NCBI GenBank assembly: GCA_963817395.1
Contig: CAWFOC010000006.1
Location: forward strand, 310,001-374,000
DNA from: CAWGYQ01 sp963817395
GTDB taxonomy: Bacteria > Acidobacteriota > Vicinamibacteria > Vicinamibacterales > CAVPJW01
Length of the DNA: 64,000 bases
Direction: 5' to 3'
Part shown: one piece after another, positions 20,504 through 29,790 of the stretch
How positions within the stretch are numbered: the stretch's first letter is position 1
Layout: every line of letters begins with the position of its first letter
Notes under the pieces: generated by a model
The model's database searches: none
What the model was told of the DNA's origin: nothing
The model's input: only the letters and a program-made list of their open reading frames with translations
Translations under genes and position numbers: made by a program

Positions 20504-21338
20504 ATGTCGTACCGCACGCCTCTCGAGGGCCGAATCGCCCGCAGGACCACGAAAGCGATCACTGATTTCAACCTGATCGCGGATGGCGATCGCGTCATGG
20601 TCGGCCTCTCCGGCGGGAAGGACAGCTGGGCGCTGCTCCAGGTCCTGGACCGTCTGCGTGTGCGGGCTCCAATCGAGTTCACCCTGATCGCCGTGACGGT
20701 CGACTCGGGCTATCAGGGCTTCCGCCACGATCAGATTTCGGCGGCCTGCCACGAGCGCGGCTGGGAGTGCCGCATCGAGCACACGGCGATCGGCGACGTG
20801 ATGGACGACCTTCTCGAGACGAGTGCGACGCCGTGCTCGTTGTGCGCGCGACTGCGGCGCGGTGTGCTGTACCGGCTGGCGGCCGAGGTGGGAGCAACGA
20901 AGATTGCGCTCGGCCATCATGCCGACGACTTCTCGGAAACGTTGCTCCTCAATCTCTTTTTCTCGGGCACGCTCAAGGCGATGCCGGCGCGTCTGGTGTC
21001 AGACGATGGCATGCACGTCGTGATTAGGCCGTTGGTGTATGTCACGGAGTCGGAGTGTCGAAGAGTACGCCAGGGAGTCGGCGTTGCCGATTGTCGGCTG
21101 CTGCTGCCCGGCATGCGGTGATCTCAGCTTGCAGCGCCAGCGTATGAAACGGTTGCTGCTCGAGCTGGAGCGCGAGCACCCCGGCGTGAAGAACTCCGTG
21201 CTGAAGGCGCTCGGTAATGTTGCGCCGAGGCACCTTCTCGATCGACGGCTCAACCCGTGCGCCGAGATCGCTGGCCAACGCGCCGTGGACGAGGCGGACG
21301 AGCGCATTCTGTTGCAGATCGTGAATCCGGCTCGATAG
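20504..21338 (+). CDS. ttcA: TtcA-type tRNA 2-thiocytidine synthetase (frameshifted near 21053)
   Basis: ATG 20504. The PP-loop VGLSGGKDSWAL is near residue 35, the first Cys pair PCSLCARLRRG near residue 109, and GHHADD near residue 140. One extra base near 21053 separates this from the second Cys pair region GCCCPACGD and the C-terminal helices. The corrected length is about 277 residues, normal for TtcA. The two CxxC motifs bind the iron-sulfur cluster used to thiolate C32 of certain tRNAs. The neighbour dtd is also a tRNA-related gene. Confidence 0.8.
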
Positions 21339-21358
21339 GGCGAGCATCGATCGCGCCG

Positions 21359-21824
21359 ATGCGCGCTGTGGTCCAGCGAGTCCAGTTCGTCTCGAGTCCT
21401 TGTCGCAGATGAGATCGTCGCATCGATCGGTCGTGGGCTCCTGCTCTTTGTGGGCGTCGAAGCGGATGACACCGAAGCCGACGCAAGATATGTCGCCGGA
21501 AAGGTGGCCGGGTTACGGGTCTTCGAGGATCCCGGCGAGGAGACGTCACCGCACCGTTTGAACACGTCGGTGACCGATCTCGATGCGCAGGTCCTGGTCG
21601 TCTCCCAATTCACGCTTTACGGAGATTGCCGTCGCGGCCGCCGGCCTTCATTCGACCGCGCCGCCGAGCCCGGCCAGGCGCGCGCCCTGTACGAGTGCGT
21701 CATCCGCGAGCTGAAAAATTCAGGCGTGAGGGTCGAGTCCGGCCGGTTTCAGGCGATGATGCGCGTTGAGCTGGTGAACGATGGACCGGTCACGCTGTTG
21801 CTCGACAGCCGGAAGACCTTCTGA
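21359..21824 (+). CDS. dtd: D-aminoacyl-tRNA deacylase (frameshifted near 21390)
   Basis: ATG 21359 gives MRAVVQRVQ, the canonical Dtd N-terminus. One extra base near 21390 hides it from the body. The corrected length is about 154 residues. The two signature motifs are present: SQFTLYGDCRRGRRPSF near residue 80 and NDGPVTLLLDS near the C-terminus (the cross-subunit Gly-Pro motif). It hydrolyses D-aminoacyl-tRNAs and acts as a homodimer. It follows ttcA by 20 bases. Confidence 0.85.
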
Positions 21825-21826
21825 CC

Positions 21827-22696
21827 ATGGTGCGAATGTCTGTGGTGTGGTCGATTGCCCGAACGAGCGTGCTGGCCGTCCTCGCGGTCGTCGTTCCAGC
21901 GGCGGCGGTCGCACAGCAGCGGCCGCTGGTGACCGAGGATCCGGAGACGATTGGATCGGGTCGCATCCTGATCGAGGGCGGTCTCGACTATCTGAGCGAT
22001 GTCGAATACCCCGTGTCAGGCCTGACGGGCAATCTCCTGCGCGTGCCGACCGCAGGCATCAGCGTGGGTGTCAGCTCGATTGCGGAATTGCAGCTCGATG
22101 GCGGGTTCTACGATCGGCTGGACGTGACCGACCGCCAGGCGGCGCCGCTGTCAGGCCTGCTCGATTTCTCTGGCGACCAGACGTCGAGCGTGCCAGACAT
22201 GTTCCTGGCCACCAAGGTGAGGTTCGCGAGTGAATCGTCGGGCAGACCCGCGATGGGGCTCCGTTTGGCCACGAAGGTGCCGATCGCCGGCAACGAGAGC
22301 GGCCTGGGGCTCGACACCACAGACTTCTACGCCTCGCTGCTCGTCGGGAAGACCGTGCGGTCACTGCGCATCGTCGGCAATGCCGGCCTCGGCATCCTCG
22401 GCGATCCGACGAGAGGCGATCATCAGAACAACATGATCGTGTACGGGCTGTCGTTTGCGCGGGCGCTGACCGATCGAGCGGAAGTGGTCGGCGAGGTCAA
22501 CGGTCGGGTTGACACGACAGAGGGAGAGCCGCCGCCCGGGACCGAAAGCCAGTCGATTCTCAGGCTTGGAGCCCGCTTTACGCAGGGGTCAGTCCGTCTC
22601 GACGGCGCAGCGATTATCGGGTTGCTGCCCGATGATCCACCCATCGGATTCACAGTGGGATTCACTTATGTGTTCAACGCCTTCCAGGTGCCCTGA
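21827..22696 (+). CDS. Outer-membrane beta-barrel-like secreted protein
   Basis: ATG 21827, two bases after dtd. 289 residues with a Sec signal peptide (AVLAVVVPAAAVAQQ). The mature part begins RPLVTEDPETIGSGRILIEGGLDY and consists of alternating polar/hydrophobic strands with Gly-rich turns. It ends in an aromatic-rich strand (FTVGFTYVFNAFQ), as expected for a barrel. It resembles the uncharacterised transporter-like barrel family seen in environmental Gram-negatives. Specific function unknown. Confidence 0.6.
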   Translation: MVRMSVVWSIARTSVLAVLAVVVPAAAVAQQRPLVTEDPETIGSGRILIEGGLDYLSDVEYPVSGLTGNLLRVPTAGISVGVSSIAELQLDGGFYDRLDVTDRQAAPLSGLLDFSGDQTSSVPDMFLATKVRFASESSGRPAMGLRLATKVPIAGNESGLGLDTTDFYASLLVGKTVRSLRIVGNAGLGILGDPTRGDHQNNMIVYGLSFARALTDRAEVVGEVNGRVDTTEGEPPPGTESQSILRLGARFTQGSVRLDGAAIIGLLPDDPPIGFTVGFTYVFNAFQVP

Positions 22697-22705
22697 CGAT
22701 TCACC

Positions 22706-23518
22706 ATGGCCATAACCATCCGGGTCGTGAAAGCGCACGCGTACGGCAACGATTTTCTTCTCGTGGAAGATGAGGCCCTGACCGGGCACGACCATCAGGC
22801 GCTGGCTGTGGCGTTCTGCGATCGCCACAGCGGGATCGGCGCCGATGGTCTCATCGTCTTCAAGCACACGCCGCGCGGGGCCTCGATGACGCTGTTCAAT
22901 CCGGACGGCAGCGCGGCCGAGGTTTCCGGGAACGGCGTCCGCTGTCTCGGCGCTCTGCTGGTGCACCAGGGGCGATCGACCGACCAGACGGGGCCCCTCG
23001 TGGTCGAGAGCGCCGGAGGGCCCAAGGTGTTACATCTGCTGAAGCGCAGAGGCAGCAGGTTCACGTTTCGCGCCGACATGGGCAGTCCGTCAGAGTGGCG
23101 CGAGCTCGAGCTCACGGTCGACGGCGAGCCCCTGCGCGCCATCGGGCTATGGATGGGCAATCCGCAGTGTGTGGTGCTGGGGCCGTTGCCCGATCTCGAT
23201 CGCTTCGAGCACCTGGGTCCGGCGCTCGCGACACATCCCATCTTTCCAAACGGCACCAACGTCGAGTTTGCCGAGGTCGAGGGACCCGATCGCGTCAGCA
23301 TCCTGATCTGGGAGCGCGGCGCTGGCCCGACGCTGTCGTCGGGAACCGGGTCCTGCGCCGCGGCGGTTGTAGCCGCCCGGTTTGGCGGGGCATCCCGCAG
23401 CCTCGACGTGGTCGCCCCTGGCGGTACCCAGCGGGTCGACTGGCGCGACGAGGGAGTGCGGCTCACCGGATGGGCGGAGCTGATCCTTCAGGGAACCTGG
23501 CTTGCGCAGCTCACCTGA
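22706..23518 (+). CDS. dapF: Diaminopimelate epimerase
   Basis: ATG 22706; 270 residues. It interconverts LL- and meso-diaminopimelate for lysine and peptidoglycan synthesis. Two catalytic cysteines are visible: Cys near residue 80 in SGNGVRCLG, and Cys near residue 216 in SSGTGSCAAAVV. The KAHAYGNDF N-terminal motif and NPDGSAAEVSGNG are conserved. The 3' end overlaps the possible TTG start of the transporter. Confidence 0.93.
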   Translation: MAITIRVVKAHAYGNDFLLVEDEALTGHDHQALAVAFCDRHSGIGADGLIVFKHTPRGASMTLFNPDGSAAEVSGNGVRCLGALLVHQGRSTDQTGPLVVESAGGPKVLHLLKRRGSRFTFRADMGSPSEWRELELTVDGEPLRAIGLWMGNPQCVVLGPLPDLDRFEHLGPALATHPIFPNGTNVEFAEVEGPDRVSILIWERGAGPTLSSGTGSCAAAVVAARFGGASRSLDVVAPGGTQRVDWRDEGVRLTGWAELILQGTWLAQLT

Positions 23519-25038
23519 GACCCCTGTTCCCGTCGAGAGGTACGCGGCTGCCGAAGCGCGCTTCAACCGGTGGCGCCAGAGCGTCGGCCTCTTGCTCGCG
23601 CCGCTGACGCTCATCGCGATCCTCGCCCTTCCGTTTCCCGCCCTTTCTCCTCGAAGCGCACCGTCTGGCGGCGATCCTGGCGATGGTGATCGTGCTGTGG
23701 ATCAGCGAGGCGCTCCCCATGCCGGTGACCGCCGTGCTCGGTCCGGTGCTCGCGGTCGTGTTCCGGATCGTGCCCGCCAGGGCGGCTCTGGCGCCGTTTG
23801 CCGATCCGATCATCTTTCTCTTCATCGGCGGTTTCATGCTGGCCGAGGCCATGTTCGTGCATGGCCTCGACCGCCGGATCGCCTTCGCCGCTCTCTCGTC
23901 GCGCTTCGTCGGGTCGAGTCCGGTGCGGATTCTGGTGGTCTACGGTGCGGTCGCGACCGGGATTTCGATGTGGATCAGCAACACGGCGACGACGGCGATG
24001 ATGTTCCCGATCGGTCTGTCGCTCATCGCGCACATCGCGACATTGGATCCTGCCTCGAGCGGTACGATGATGCAGCGTTTCGCGGTGCCCCTGATGCTCA
24101 TGACCACCTTTGGCGCCTCCATCGGTGGCATCGCCACGCCGGTGGGCACACCGCCCAATCTCATCGGCATCGGATTGCTCGAGCGAATCACCGGCGTGGA
24201 CATCACGTTTTTTGAGTGGATGATGCTCGGGGTCCCCATCGTGCTCGTTCTCTTTGCGTTTCTGGCCACCTATTTCGCTCTGGTCTCCGTTGCCGGCCTC
24301 CGCATACCCGAGGGTGGAGCGGCGCTCGTACGCGAAGAACTGCGCAAGCTGGGCCCGCTGTCGAGGGCGCAGAAAAACGTGCTGCTGGCGTTTGGCCTGA
24401 CCGTGATTCTGTGGATTGCGCCGGGCTTGTTCGCCATCGCCGGCGTAGATGGCACCGCGTTCAGCCGCGCCTATGCGACGGCGGTGCCCGAGGGCATCGC
24501 GGCGATGCTGGGCGCGCTGCTGCTGTTCGTGCTGCCCATCGACTGGCGTGCGCGACAGTTCACACTGAAGTGGGACCAGGCGGTGCGGATTGACTGGGGC
24601 ATCGTGCTCCTGTACGGCGGTGGTCTCGCCATGGGGGAACTGGCGTTCTCGACGGGACTCGCTGAGGCTATGGGACGGGGGCTCACGGGCTGGCTGCCCT
24701 CGCAGACGCTGTTCTCGCTGACCCTCGCCTTCACGGCGACCGCGGTCATTCTCTCGGAGCTGACGTCGAACACGGCATCGGCCAACATGATCGTGCCCGT
24801 TGCCATCGCCGTGGCGCAGGCCGCGGGTGTCAACCCGCTCCAACCGGCGATCGGCGCCACGCTCGGCGCATCACTGGGGTTCATGATGCCGGTGTCCACG
24901 GCCCCCAATGCCATCGTTTACAGCTCGGGCCATGTGCCCATCACGGCCATGATGCGCCACGGAGCCGTGCTCGATCTGGTCGGGTTCGTCGTGATCGTGC
25001 TCTTCGTCACCTTTCTCGTGCCGCTGATCTTCGGCTGA
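23502..25038 (+). CDS. SLC13/DASS-family sodium-coupled anion symporter (frameshifted near 23640)
   Basis: TTG 23502 overlaps dapF. One extra base near 23640 separates the first 45 residues from the rest; the corrected length is about 511 residues. Both family SNT signatures are present: ISNTATTAMMFPI near residue 165 and ELTSNTASANMIVP near residue 420. They bind Na+ and the carboxylate substrate. TPPNLIG follows the first repeat. It is likely an importer of dicarboxylates, possibly sulfate. A terminator follows. Confidence 0.8.
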
Positions 25039-25090
25039 CACTCCGAGGCGTGAACGAAGCAGCCGCGGCAGCTTCCGCGTACATCCGAGG

Positions 25091-25111
25091 CCGGACGGCC
25101 GGCATTTTTTC
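25091..25111 (+). terminator. Intrinsic terminator after the SLC13 gene
   Basis: GCCGG (25091-25095), loop ACGG, CCGGC (25100-25104), then A and six T (25106-25111). It lies 53 bases after the transporter stop, in a convergent spacer. Confidence 0.7.
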
Positions 25112-25134
25112 CAGTTGAATAGGAATGCGCCGGG

Positions 25135-25716
25135 TCAGCGACGCCGGCGGGCGGGCTGCGATGGACTCGCAGCCGGGAGGGTAGACGTAATGGTTTCCAG
25201 ACGCTCGGCCACGCCGGTGAGCTCGTCACGCGCCTGCAGGTAGCGATCCGAGCGCAGGGCTGTGCGTGCTTCTTGCAGAGCCTGACGCGCGCCGTCGATG
25301 GCCCGTGTCGCGTCAGCCGTGCGCCCTGCCGGCGTTCGTGCGGCCACGGCTTGCTTCAGGCGATCGTCGGCGTGGGCCAGCGCCTCCGTGACTTCGGCGA
25401 CGAGGCGCTCGGCTTCGCTGCGGACGACGGCCTTCTGGGTGGCGGCCTGCTTGGCAGCCTCCTGGGCGCGCTCTCGCGCGTCGAGGGCGAGACTCAGGGC
25501 AAGCCGATAGTCACGCTGACTCACGGCTTCGTCGTACTTGCGAAGCGCTTCCACAGCCGCCGTGAAGTCGGCTGACGCGTACTCTTCGGCGCCGGCGGCT
25601 CTGGCCGCGTCGATGGCGCCCTGCGCCTGGTGCATCTCTTTGGTCGGAGGTTCGGAACAGGCCGACGTGAGGAGCACGGCGGCGAGCATAAGTGCCGCCG
25701 ACACACGAAAAGGCAT
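25135..25716 (-). CDS. DUF4398-type helical lipoprotein
   Basis: ATG 25716 (or GTG 25719); about 193 residues. The signal peptide ends in the lipobox LLTSAC. The mature protein is almost entirely Ala/Arg/Glu-rich helix with heptad-like spacing (TKEMHQAQGAIDAARAAGAEEY), typical of DUF4398 lipoproteins that sit near envelope genes. A TATACT box lies six bases before the ATG, so the transcript may be leaderless. Convergent with the SLC13 gene and divergent from radC. Confidence 0.7.
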   Translation of the reverse strand: MPFRVSAALMLAAVLLTSACSEPPTKEMHQAQGAIDAARAAGAEEYASADFTAAVEALRKYDEAVSQRDYRLALSLALDARERAQEAAKQAATQKAVVRSEAERLVAEVTEALAHADDRLKQAVAARTPAGRTADATRAIDGARQALQEARTALRSDRYLQARDELTGVAERLETITSTLPAASPSQPARRRR

Positions 25717-25722
25717 CACGCC

Positions 25723-25728
25723 AGTATA
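25723..25728 (-). promoter_or_regulatory. -10 box (TATACT) placed 6 bases before the lipoprotein ATG
   Basis: Read on the minus strand, TATACT is followed by six bases and then ATG 25716. A weak TTGCTG lies 18 bases upstream. The predicted transcription start would fall at or next to the start codon. Confidence 0.45.
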
Positions 25729-25755
25729 CGGAAGTAGTCAGGACGCCAGCAAACG

Positions 25756-26496
25756 GTGCGCATGCCGTTCCCCCGCCGCCACGCCATCCGTCGCCGCTCC
25801 GCGTCATCGGGCGCGCATCCGCCCGACCTGGGAACGTTGACACCCGCCGACCGCCCGCGCGAGAAGCTCTCGAGAGCCGGGCCGGCCGCGCTCGCCGACC
25901 ATGAGCTCATCGCCATTGTGATCGGTACCGGTGTACGTCGGGCCAGCGCGCTGGCCGTCGCGGGTGCCGTACTGAACGCCGCGGGCGGGCTTCACGGTCT
26001 TGCGAGATTGCACCGCGACCGACTGGAACGGATCGACGGGGTGGGGGCCGCAAAAGCCTCCCGGATCGTGGCTGCCATCGAACTGGGTCGGCGGACTCTC
26101 GTAAGGGCGGGTGGCGCCCGCGTGCAATTTTCGGCGCCCCGCGATGCGGCGGCATTCCTGATGCCGCAGTACGGCTCCCGTCCCGTCGAGCACTTCGGCA
26201 TCGTCCTTCTCGACACGAAACACCGGGTCCTGCGCACCACGGTTCTGACGGTTGGCACGCTCGACTCGAGCCCCGCGCACCCGCGTGAGATTTTCCGAGA
26301 GGCCGCCGCCGGATCGGCCGCGGCGATTGTGTTGTTTCACAATCACCCCTCCGGCGACCCGGCGCCCAGTTCCGATGATGTGGAGCTGACAAATCGCCTC
26401 GCGGATGCTGGCCGGCTGATGGGCATCGACGTGCTCGATCACATCATCCTCGGGGAGTCGCGGTACTACAGCTTCAAGGAAGCGGGTAAACTATGA
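25756..26496 (+). CDS. radC: RadC-family JAB/MPN domain protein
   Basis: GTG 25756 or ATG 25762; about 246 residues. An N-terminal UPF0758 helical part with HhH (LERIDGVGAAKASRI near residue 95) is followed by the JAB1/MPN+ domain. The Zn site HNHPSGDPAPSSDD is near residue 195. Despite the name, the family's role in DNA repair is unsettled. Length and motifs are normal. larC follows after 22 bases. Confidence 0.88.
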   Translation: MRMPFPRRHAIRRRSASSGAHPPDLGTLTPADRPREKLSRAGPAALADHELIAIVIGTGVRRASALAVAGAVLNAAGGLHGLARLHRDRLERIDGVGAAKASRIVAAIELGRRTLVRAGGARVQFSAPRDAAAFLMPQYGSRPVEHFGIVLLDTKHRVLRTTVLTVGTLDSSPAHPREIFREAAAGSAAAIVLFHNHPSGDPAPSSDDVELTNRLADAGRLMGIDVLDHIILGESRYYSFKEAGKL

Positions 26497-26518
26497 AACC
26501 CGGTGTGAATTCATCCGT

Positions 26519-27787
26519 GTGAACGGCGGCATGAGCAAAATTCTGTACTTCGACTGCTTTTCGGGGATCTCGGGCGACATGGTACTGGGCGCGCTGCTCG
26601 ACGCGGGTCTCCCCATGGCCGAGCTGCGGCGGGCACTCGGCAGCCTGACAGTCGACGGGGACGCAGTGTCGGCCGAAAAGGTCCTGCGAGCGGGCGTCGC
26701 GGCGACGAAATTTCACGTCGGCGAGCCTCGCCAGTCCGCCGACCAGTCCGGGCCGTCGCATGGTCACGTGCACGACACTCCCGGACACGTCGCCCACGCA
26801 CACCACCAAGGGGCTCACGGCCACCACAGCCTGCCCGAGATTGCGGCGATCGTCGATCGCTCGGCCCTTGCGCAAGAGAGCAAGCAACGGGTCAAGCAGA
26901 TGTTCAATCGGCTTGCCGAAGCCGAAGCGGCGATTCATCGCATGCCGGTGGATCAGGTGCACCTGCACGAGGTGGGCGCATTGGACTCGATCGTCGATAT
27001 CGTCGGTGCCGTGTTCGGGCTGGAATGGCTCGGCGCCAGTCGCATTGTCTCGTCGCCGTTGAACGTGGGCGGCGGCATGGTGCGCTCGGCGCACGGCGTG
27101 TTTCCCGTGCCGGCGCCCGCCACCGTGAGCCTGTTGAAAGGCGTGCCTGTGTATTCGTCAGGCGTTCAGGCCGAGCTCGTCACACCGACCGGCGCCCTGA
27201 TCGTCACCGAGTTCGCGTCCGCGTTCGGGGTGATGCCGGCGATGACCGTCACGGCGGTCGGGTACGGCGCCGGCGAGCGCAATCCCGCGGACACGCCGAA
27301 CGTTCTGCGCTTGATGGTTGGTGACGCGGCCACGACCTCGCCGGTCGAGCGCGTATTGAGCCTCGCCTGTGAAATCGACGACATGAACCCGCAGATTTTT
27401 GGCCTGCTGATGGATCGCTTGTATGCCGCCGGCGCGCTCGAGGTGTTTTTCTCTCCCGTGCAGATGAAGAAGAACCGGCCAGGGACGCTGGTGACCGTGA
27501 TTGGTCCGCTTGCGCGACGCGGACCGCTGAGCGACATTCTCTTCGCCGAAACCACGACCATTGGCTTACGCGTTCAGGAGATCGAACGCGAGTGCCTGGA
27601 GCGCGAAATCAGGCCGGTGGCCACGCCGCTGGGCGTCGTGCGGTTCAAGATAGCCAGGCGTGGTGGTGAAATCGTCAACGCGTCGCCGGAATTTGACGAT
27701 TGCGTCAGTCTGTCGAATCAGCACGGTGTCCCGCTGAAGGACGTGCAGGCGCTCGCCACACGCGCGTACCTCGATTCGCGGGGGTGA
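26519..27787 (+). CDS. larC: LarC nickel insertion protein (pyridinium-3,5-biscarboxylate nickel chelatase)
   Basis: GTG 26519 or ATG 26531 (MSKILYFDCFSGISGDM); about 420 residues. The N-terminal family motif FDCFSGISGDM is intact. Residues ~78-105 form a His-rich loop (GHVHDTPGHVAHAHH), a likely nickel store or delivery site. The C-terminal domain has CEIDDMNPQ. The gene is one continuous frame, whereas Lactiplantibacillus plantarum needs ribosomal frameshifting between larC1 and larC2. LarC makes the nickel-pincer cofactor with LarB and LarE. None of those partners, nor LarA, is in this window. Confidence 0.85.
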   Translation: MNGGMSKILYFDCFSGISGDMVLGALLDAGLPMAELRRALGSLTVDGDAVSAEKVLRAGVAATKFHVGEPRQSADQSGPSHGHVHDTPGHVAHAHHQGAHGHHSLPEIAAIVDRSALAQESKQRVKQMFNRLAEAEAAIHRMPVDQVHLHEVGALDSIVDIVGAVFGLEWLGASRIVSSPLNVGGGMVRSAHGVFPVPAPATVSLLKGVPVYSSGVQAELVTPTGALIVTEFASAFGVMPAMTVTAVGYGAGERNPADTPNVLRLMVGDAATTSPVERVLSLACEIDDMNPQIFGLLMDRLYAAGALEVFFSPVQMKKNRPGTLVTVIGPLARRGPLSDILFAETTTIGLRVQEIERECLEREIRPVATPLGVVRFKIARRGGEIVNASPEFDDCVSLSNQHGVPLKDVQALATRAYLDSRG

Positions 27788-27794
27788 CGATCCT

Positions 27795-29750
27795 GTGACA
27801 GAATCGGGGGATCGCCGATCGCCGGATATGCGTTTCTATCTCACCACCCCAATCTATTACGTCAACGCGGAACCCCACCTCGGGCACGCGTATGCCACCA
27901 TGCTGGCCGATGCCGTCGTCAGGGCGCGACGCCTGCTCGGGCAGGACGTCATGTTCGTGACGGGCACCGACGAGCACGGGCAAAAGGTGGAACGCGCGGC
28001 CAGAAAGGCCGGGGTCGAACCGATTGACTTCGTCGACCGCATCTCGGCTTCTTTCAGGGCACTCTTCCACGACCTGAACATCTCGAACGACGATTTCATC
28101 CGGACGACCGAGCTTCGGCATCGCCGGGCCGTCGAGGCCATCTGGCGGCGGGTCGGCGACAACGGCGACCTCTACAAGGCTCCCTATGAAGGCTGGTATT
28201 GCACGGTCGACGAGATATTCGTCCCGGAAGTGCAGCTACAGGAGGGACGCCGCTGTCCTAACTGCGGGAGCCCGGTCGAGCGCCTCAGCGAGGAGAGCTA
28301 CTACTTTCGCTTGCAAAAGTATCAGGGACCGCTTCTCGAGCACTACCGGCGGCATCCCGAGTTCATTCTGCCCGAGATCCGCCGCAACGAGGTGATGGCC
28401 TTCGTCGAGAGCGGCCTCCAGGATCTGAGCGTCAGCCGCACCTCCTTCAAGTGGGGCATTCCGGTTCCAGGGGATCCCGCTCACGTGATGTACGTGTGGT
28501 TCGATGCGCTCACGAGCTACATGACGGCCGTCGGCTTTGGCAGCGACGACCCGGGAGACCGCGCGCGCTTCGAGAAGTTCTGGCCGACCGACGTGCATCT
28601 CATCGGCAAGGAGATCCTCCGGCAGCACACCGTTTACTGGCCTGCGTTCCTGATGTCCGCTGGACTGCCGTTGCCGAAGCAGGTGTTCGCCCATGGGCTC
28701 TGGATGATGTCTGGCGCCAAGATGTCCAAGTCACTTGGCAACGTCGTCCGGCCGAAGGTGTACACCAAGGTGTTCGGTGTGGATGCTCTGCGGTATTTCG
28801 TGTTGCGCGAAATGCCGCTTGGCCAGGATGCCAGCTTCACCGACGAAGCGGTGCTGACGCGCTACAACGCCGACCTGGCCAACGACCTCGGCAATCTCGT
28901 CAGCCGTGCGATGACGATGATCCAGCGCTATTTGAGCGGGGTCGTCCCCGCGGCTGGCCACGCCGGTGCGCTCGAGCTGGCGCTGCAGGAAGCCTGCCGG
29001 CAGACGATCGCTGCGAGCGTCGAGCATGCTCGGGCGTTCCAGTTCAATCGGGGGCTCGCGGAAATCTGGGAGCTCGTTGCCCGCACCAACAAGTTCATCG
29101 TCGAGCGCGCGCCGTGGACGCTGGCTGCACAGGCGGACGATCGCCCGGCTCTCGAGGCTGCCCTCTATCAGACCGCGGACGTCGTGCGTGTGATTGCGGC
29201 GCTCATCGAGCCGGTCATGCCTGATGCCTCGTCGCGCATCCGCGGCATGCTGGGCGTAGAGAGCGAAAGCTGGCTCGGTTTGAAGCCAGGAACCCTGAAG
29301 CCCGGCGCTCGCCTGGGCGCCATTACCCCGTTGTTTCCCCGAGTCGACAAATCGGTGGAGGAGCTGCAGACCATGGCTGACGTACAAGGCGATCCTCCAC
29401 CGGGAGCACCAGCTCCGGTGGATGCCCGACTCTCTATCGACGACTTCATGAAGGTGGAGCTCCGCGTCGCGCGCGTGCTGGCCGCCGAGCGCGTTGCCGG
29501 ATCGAAGAAGCTGATCAAGCTGAGCGTCGACGTTGGAACCGAACAGCGGACCGTGGTGGCTGGAATTGCCGACACCTACACGGCGGAGTCGCTGGTGGGG
29601 AAGACCGTGGTGGTGGTGGTCAATCTGAAGCCCGCCAAGCTCATGGGCATCGAGTCGAACGGGATGGTCCTCGCTGCCAGTCCCGACGGTGGACAGCCGA
29701 TGCTCGTCGCGATTGACGGCGAACCCGCCCCTGGCACCCGCGTCCGATAA
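27795..29750 (+). CDS. metG: Methionyl-tRNA synthetase
   Basis: GTG 27795 or, more likely, ATG 27828 (MRFYLTTPIYYVN); about 640 residues. HIGH-type motif PHLGHAYA near residue 16, KMSKS motif AKMSKSLGN near residue 298. The zinc knuckle has WYC and CPNC near residue 135. The C-terminal ~100 residues form the EMAP/Trbp111-like tRNA-binding domain (FMKVELRVARVLAAE). It starts 7 bases after larC. Confidence 0.93.
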   Translation: MTESGDRRSPDMRFYLTTPIYYVNAEPHLGHAYATMLADAVVRARRLLGQDVMFVTGTDEHGQKVERAARKAGVEPIDFVDRISASFRALFHDLNISNDDFIRTTELRHRRAVEAIWRRVGDNGDLYKAPYEGWYCTVDEIFVPEVQLQEGRRCPNCGSPVERLSEESYYFRLQKYQGPLLEHYRRHPEFILPEIRRNEVMAFVESGLQDLSVSRTSFKWGIPVPGDPAHVMYVWFDALTSYMTAVGFGSDDPGDRARFEKFWPTDVHLIGKEILRQHTVYWPAFLMSAGLPLPKQVFAHGLWMMSGAKMSKSLGNVVRPKVYTKVFGVDALRYFVLREMPLGQDASFTDEAVLTRYNADLANDLGNLVSRAMTMIQRYLSGVVPAAGHAGALELALQEACRQTIAASVEHARAFQFNRGLAEIWELVARTNKFIVERAPWTLAAQADDRPALEAALYQTADVVRVIAALIEPVMPDASSRIRGMLGVESESWLGLKPGTLKPGARLGAITPLFPRVDKSVEELQTMADVQGDPPPGAPAPVDARLSIDDFMKVELRVARVLAAERVAGSKKLIKLSVDVGTEQRTVVAGIADTYTAESLVGKTVVVVVNLKPAKLMGIESNGMVLAASPDGGQPMLVAIDGEPAPGTRVR

Positions 29751-29790
29751 CCGCCATGCAGCTCGGAGCCGGCCCCGGCCTGAATCATCG

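Noticed and set aside
20504..21338. Programmed ribosomal frameshift in ttcA or other broken genes
   Set aside because: No slippery heptamer plus hairpin was seen at the sites. The same +1 pattern occurs in many unrelated genes, which argues for sequence error.
23611..24843. 410-residue minus-strand ORF
   Set aside because: It is antisense to the SLC13 transporter with both SNT motifs; composition is Arg/His/Glu-rich.
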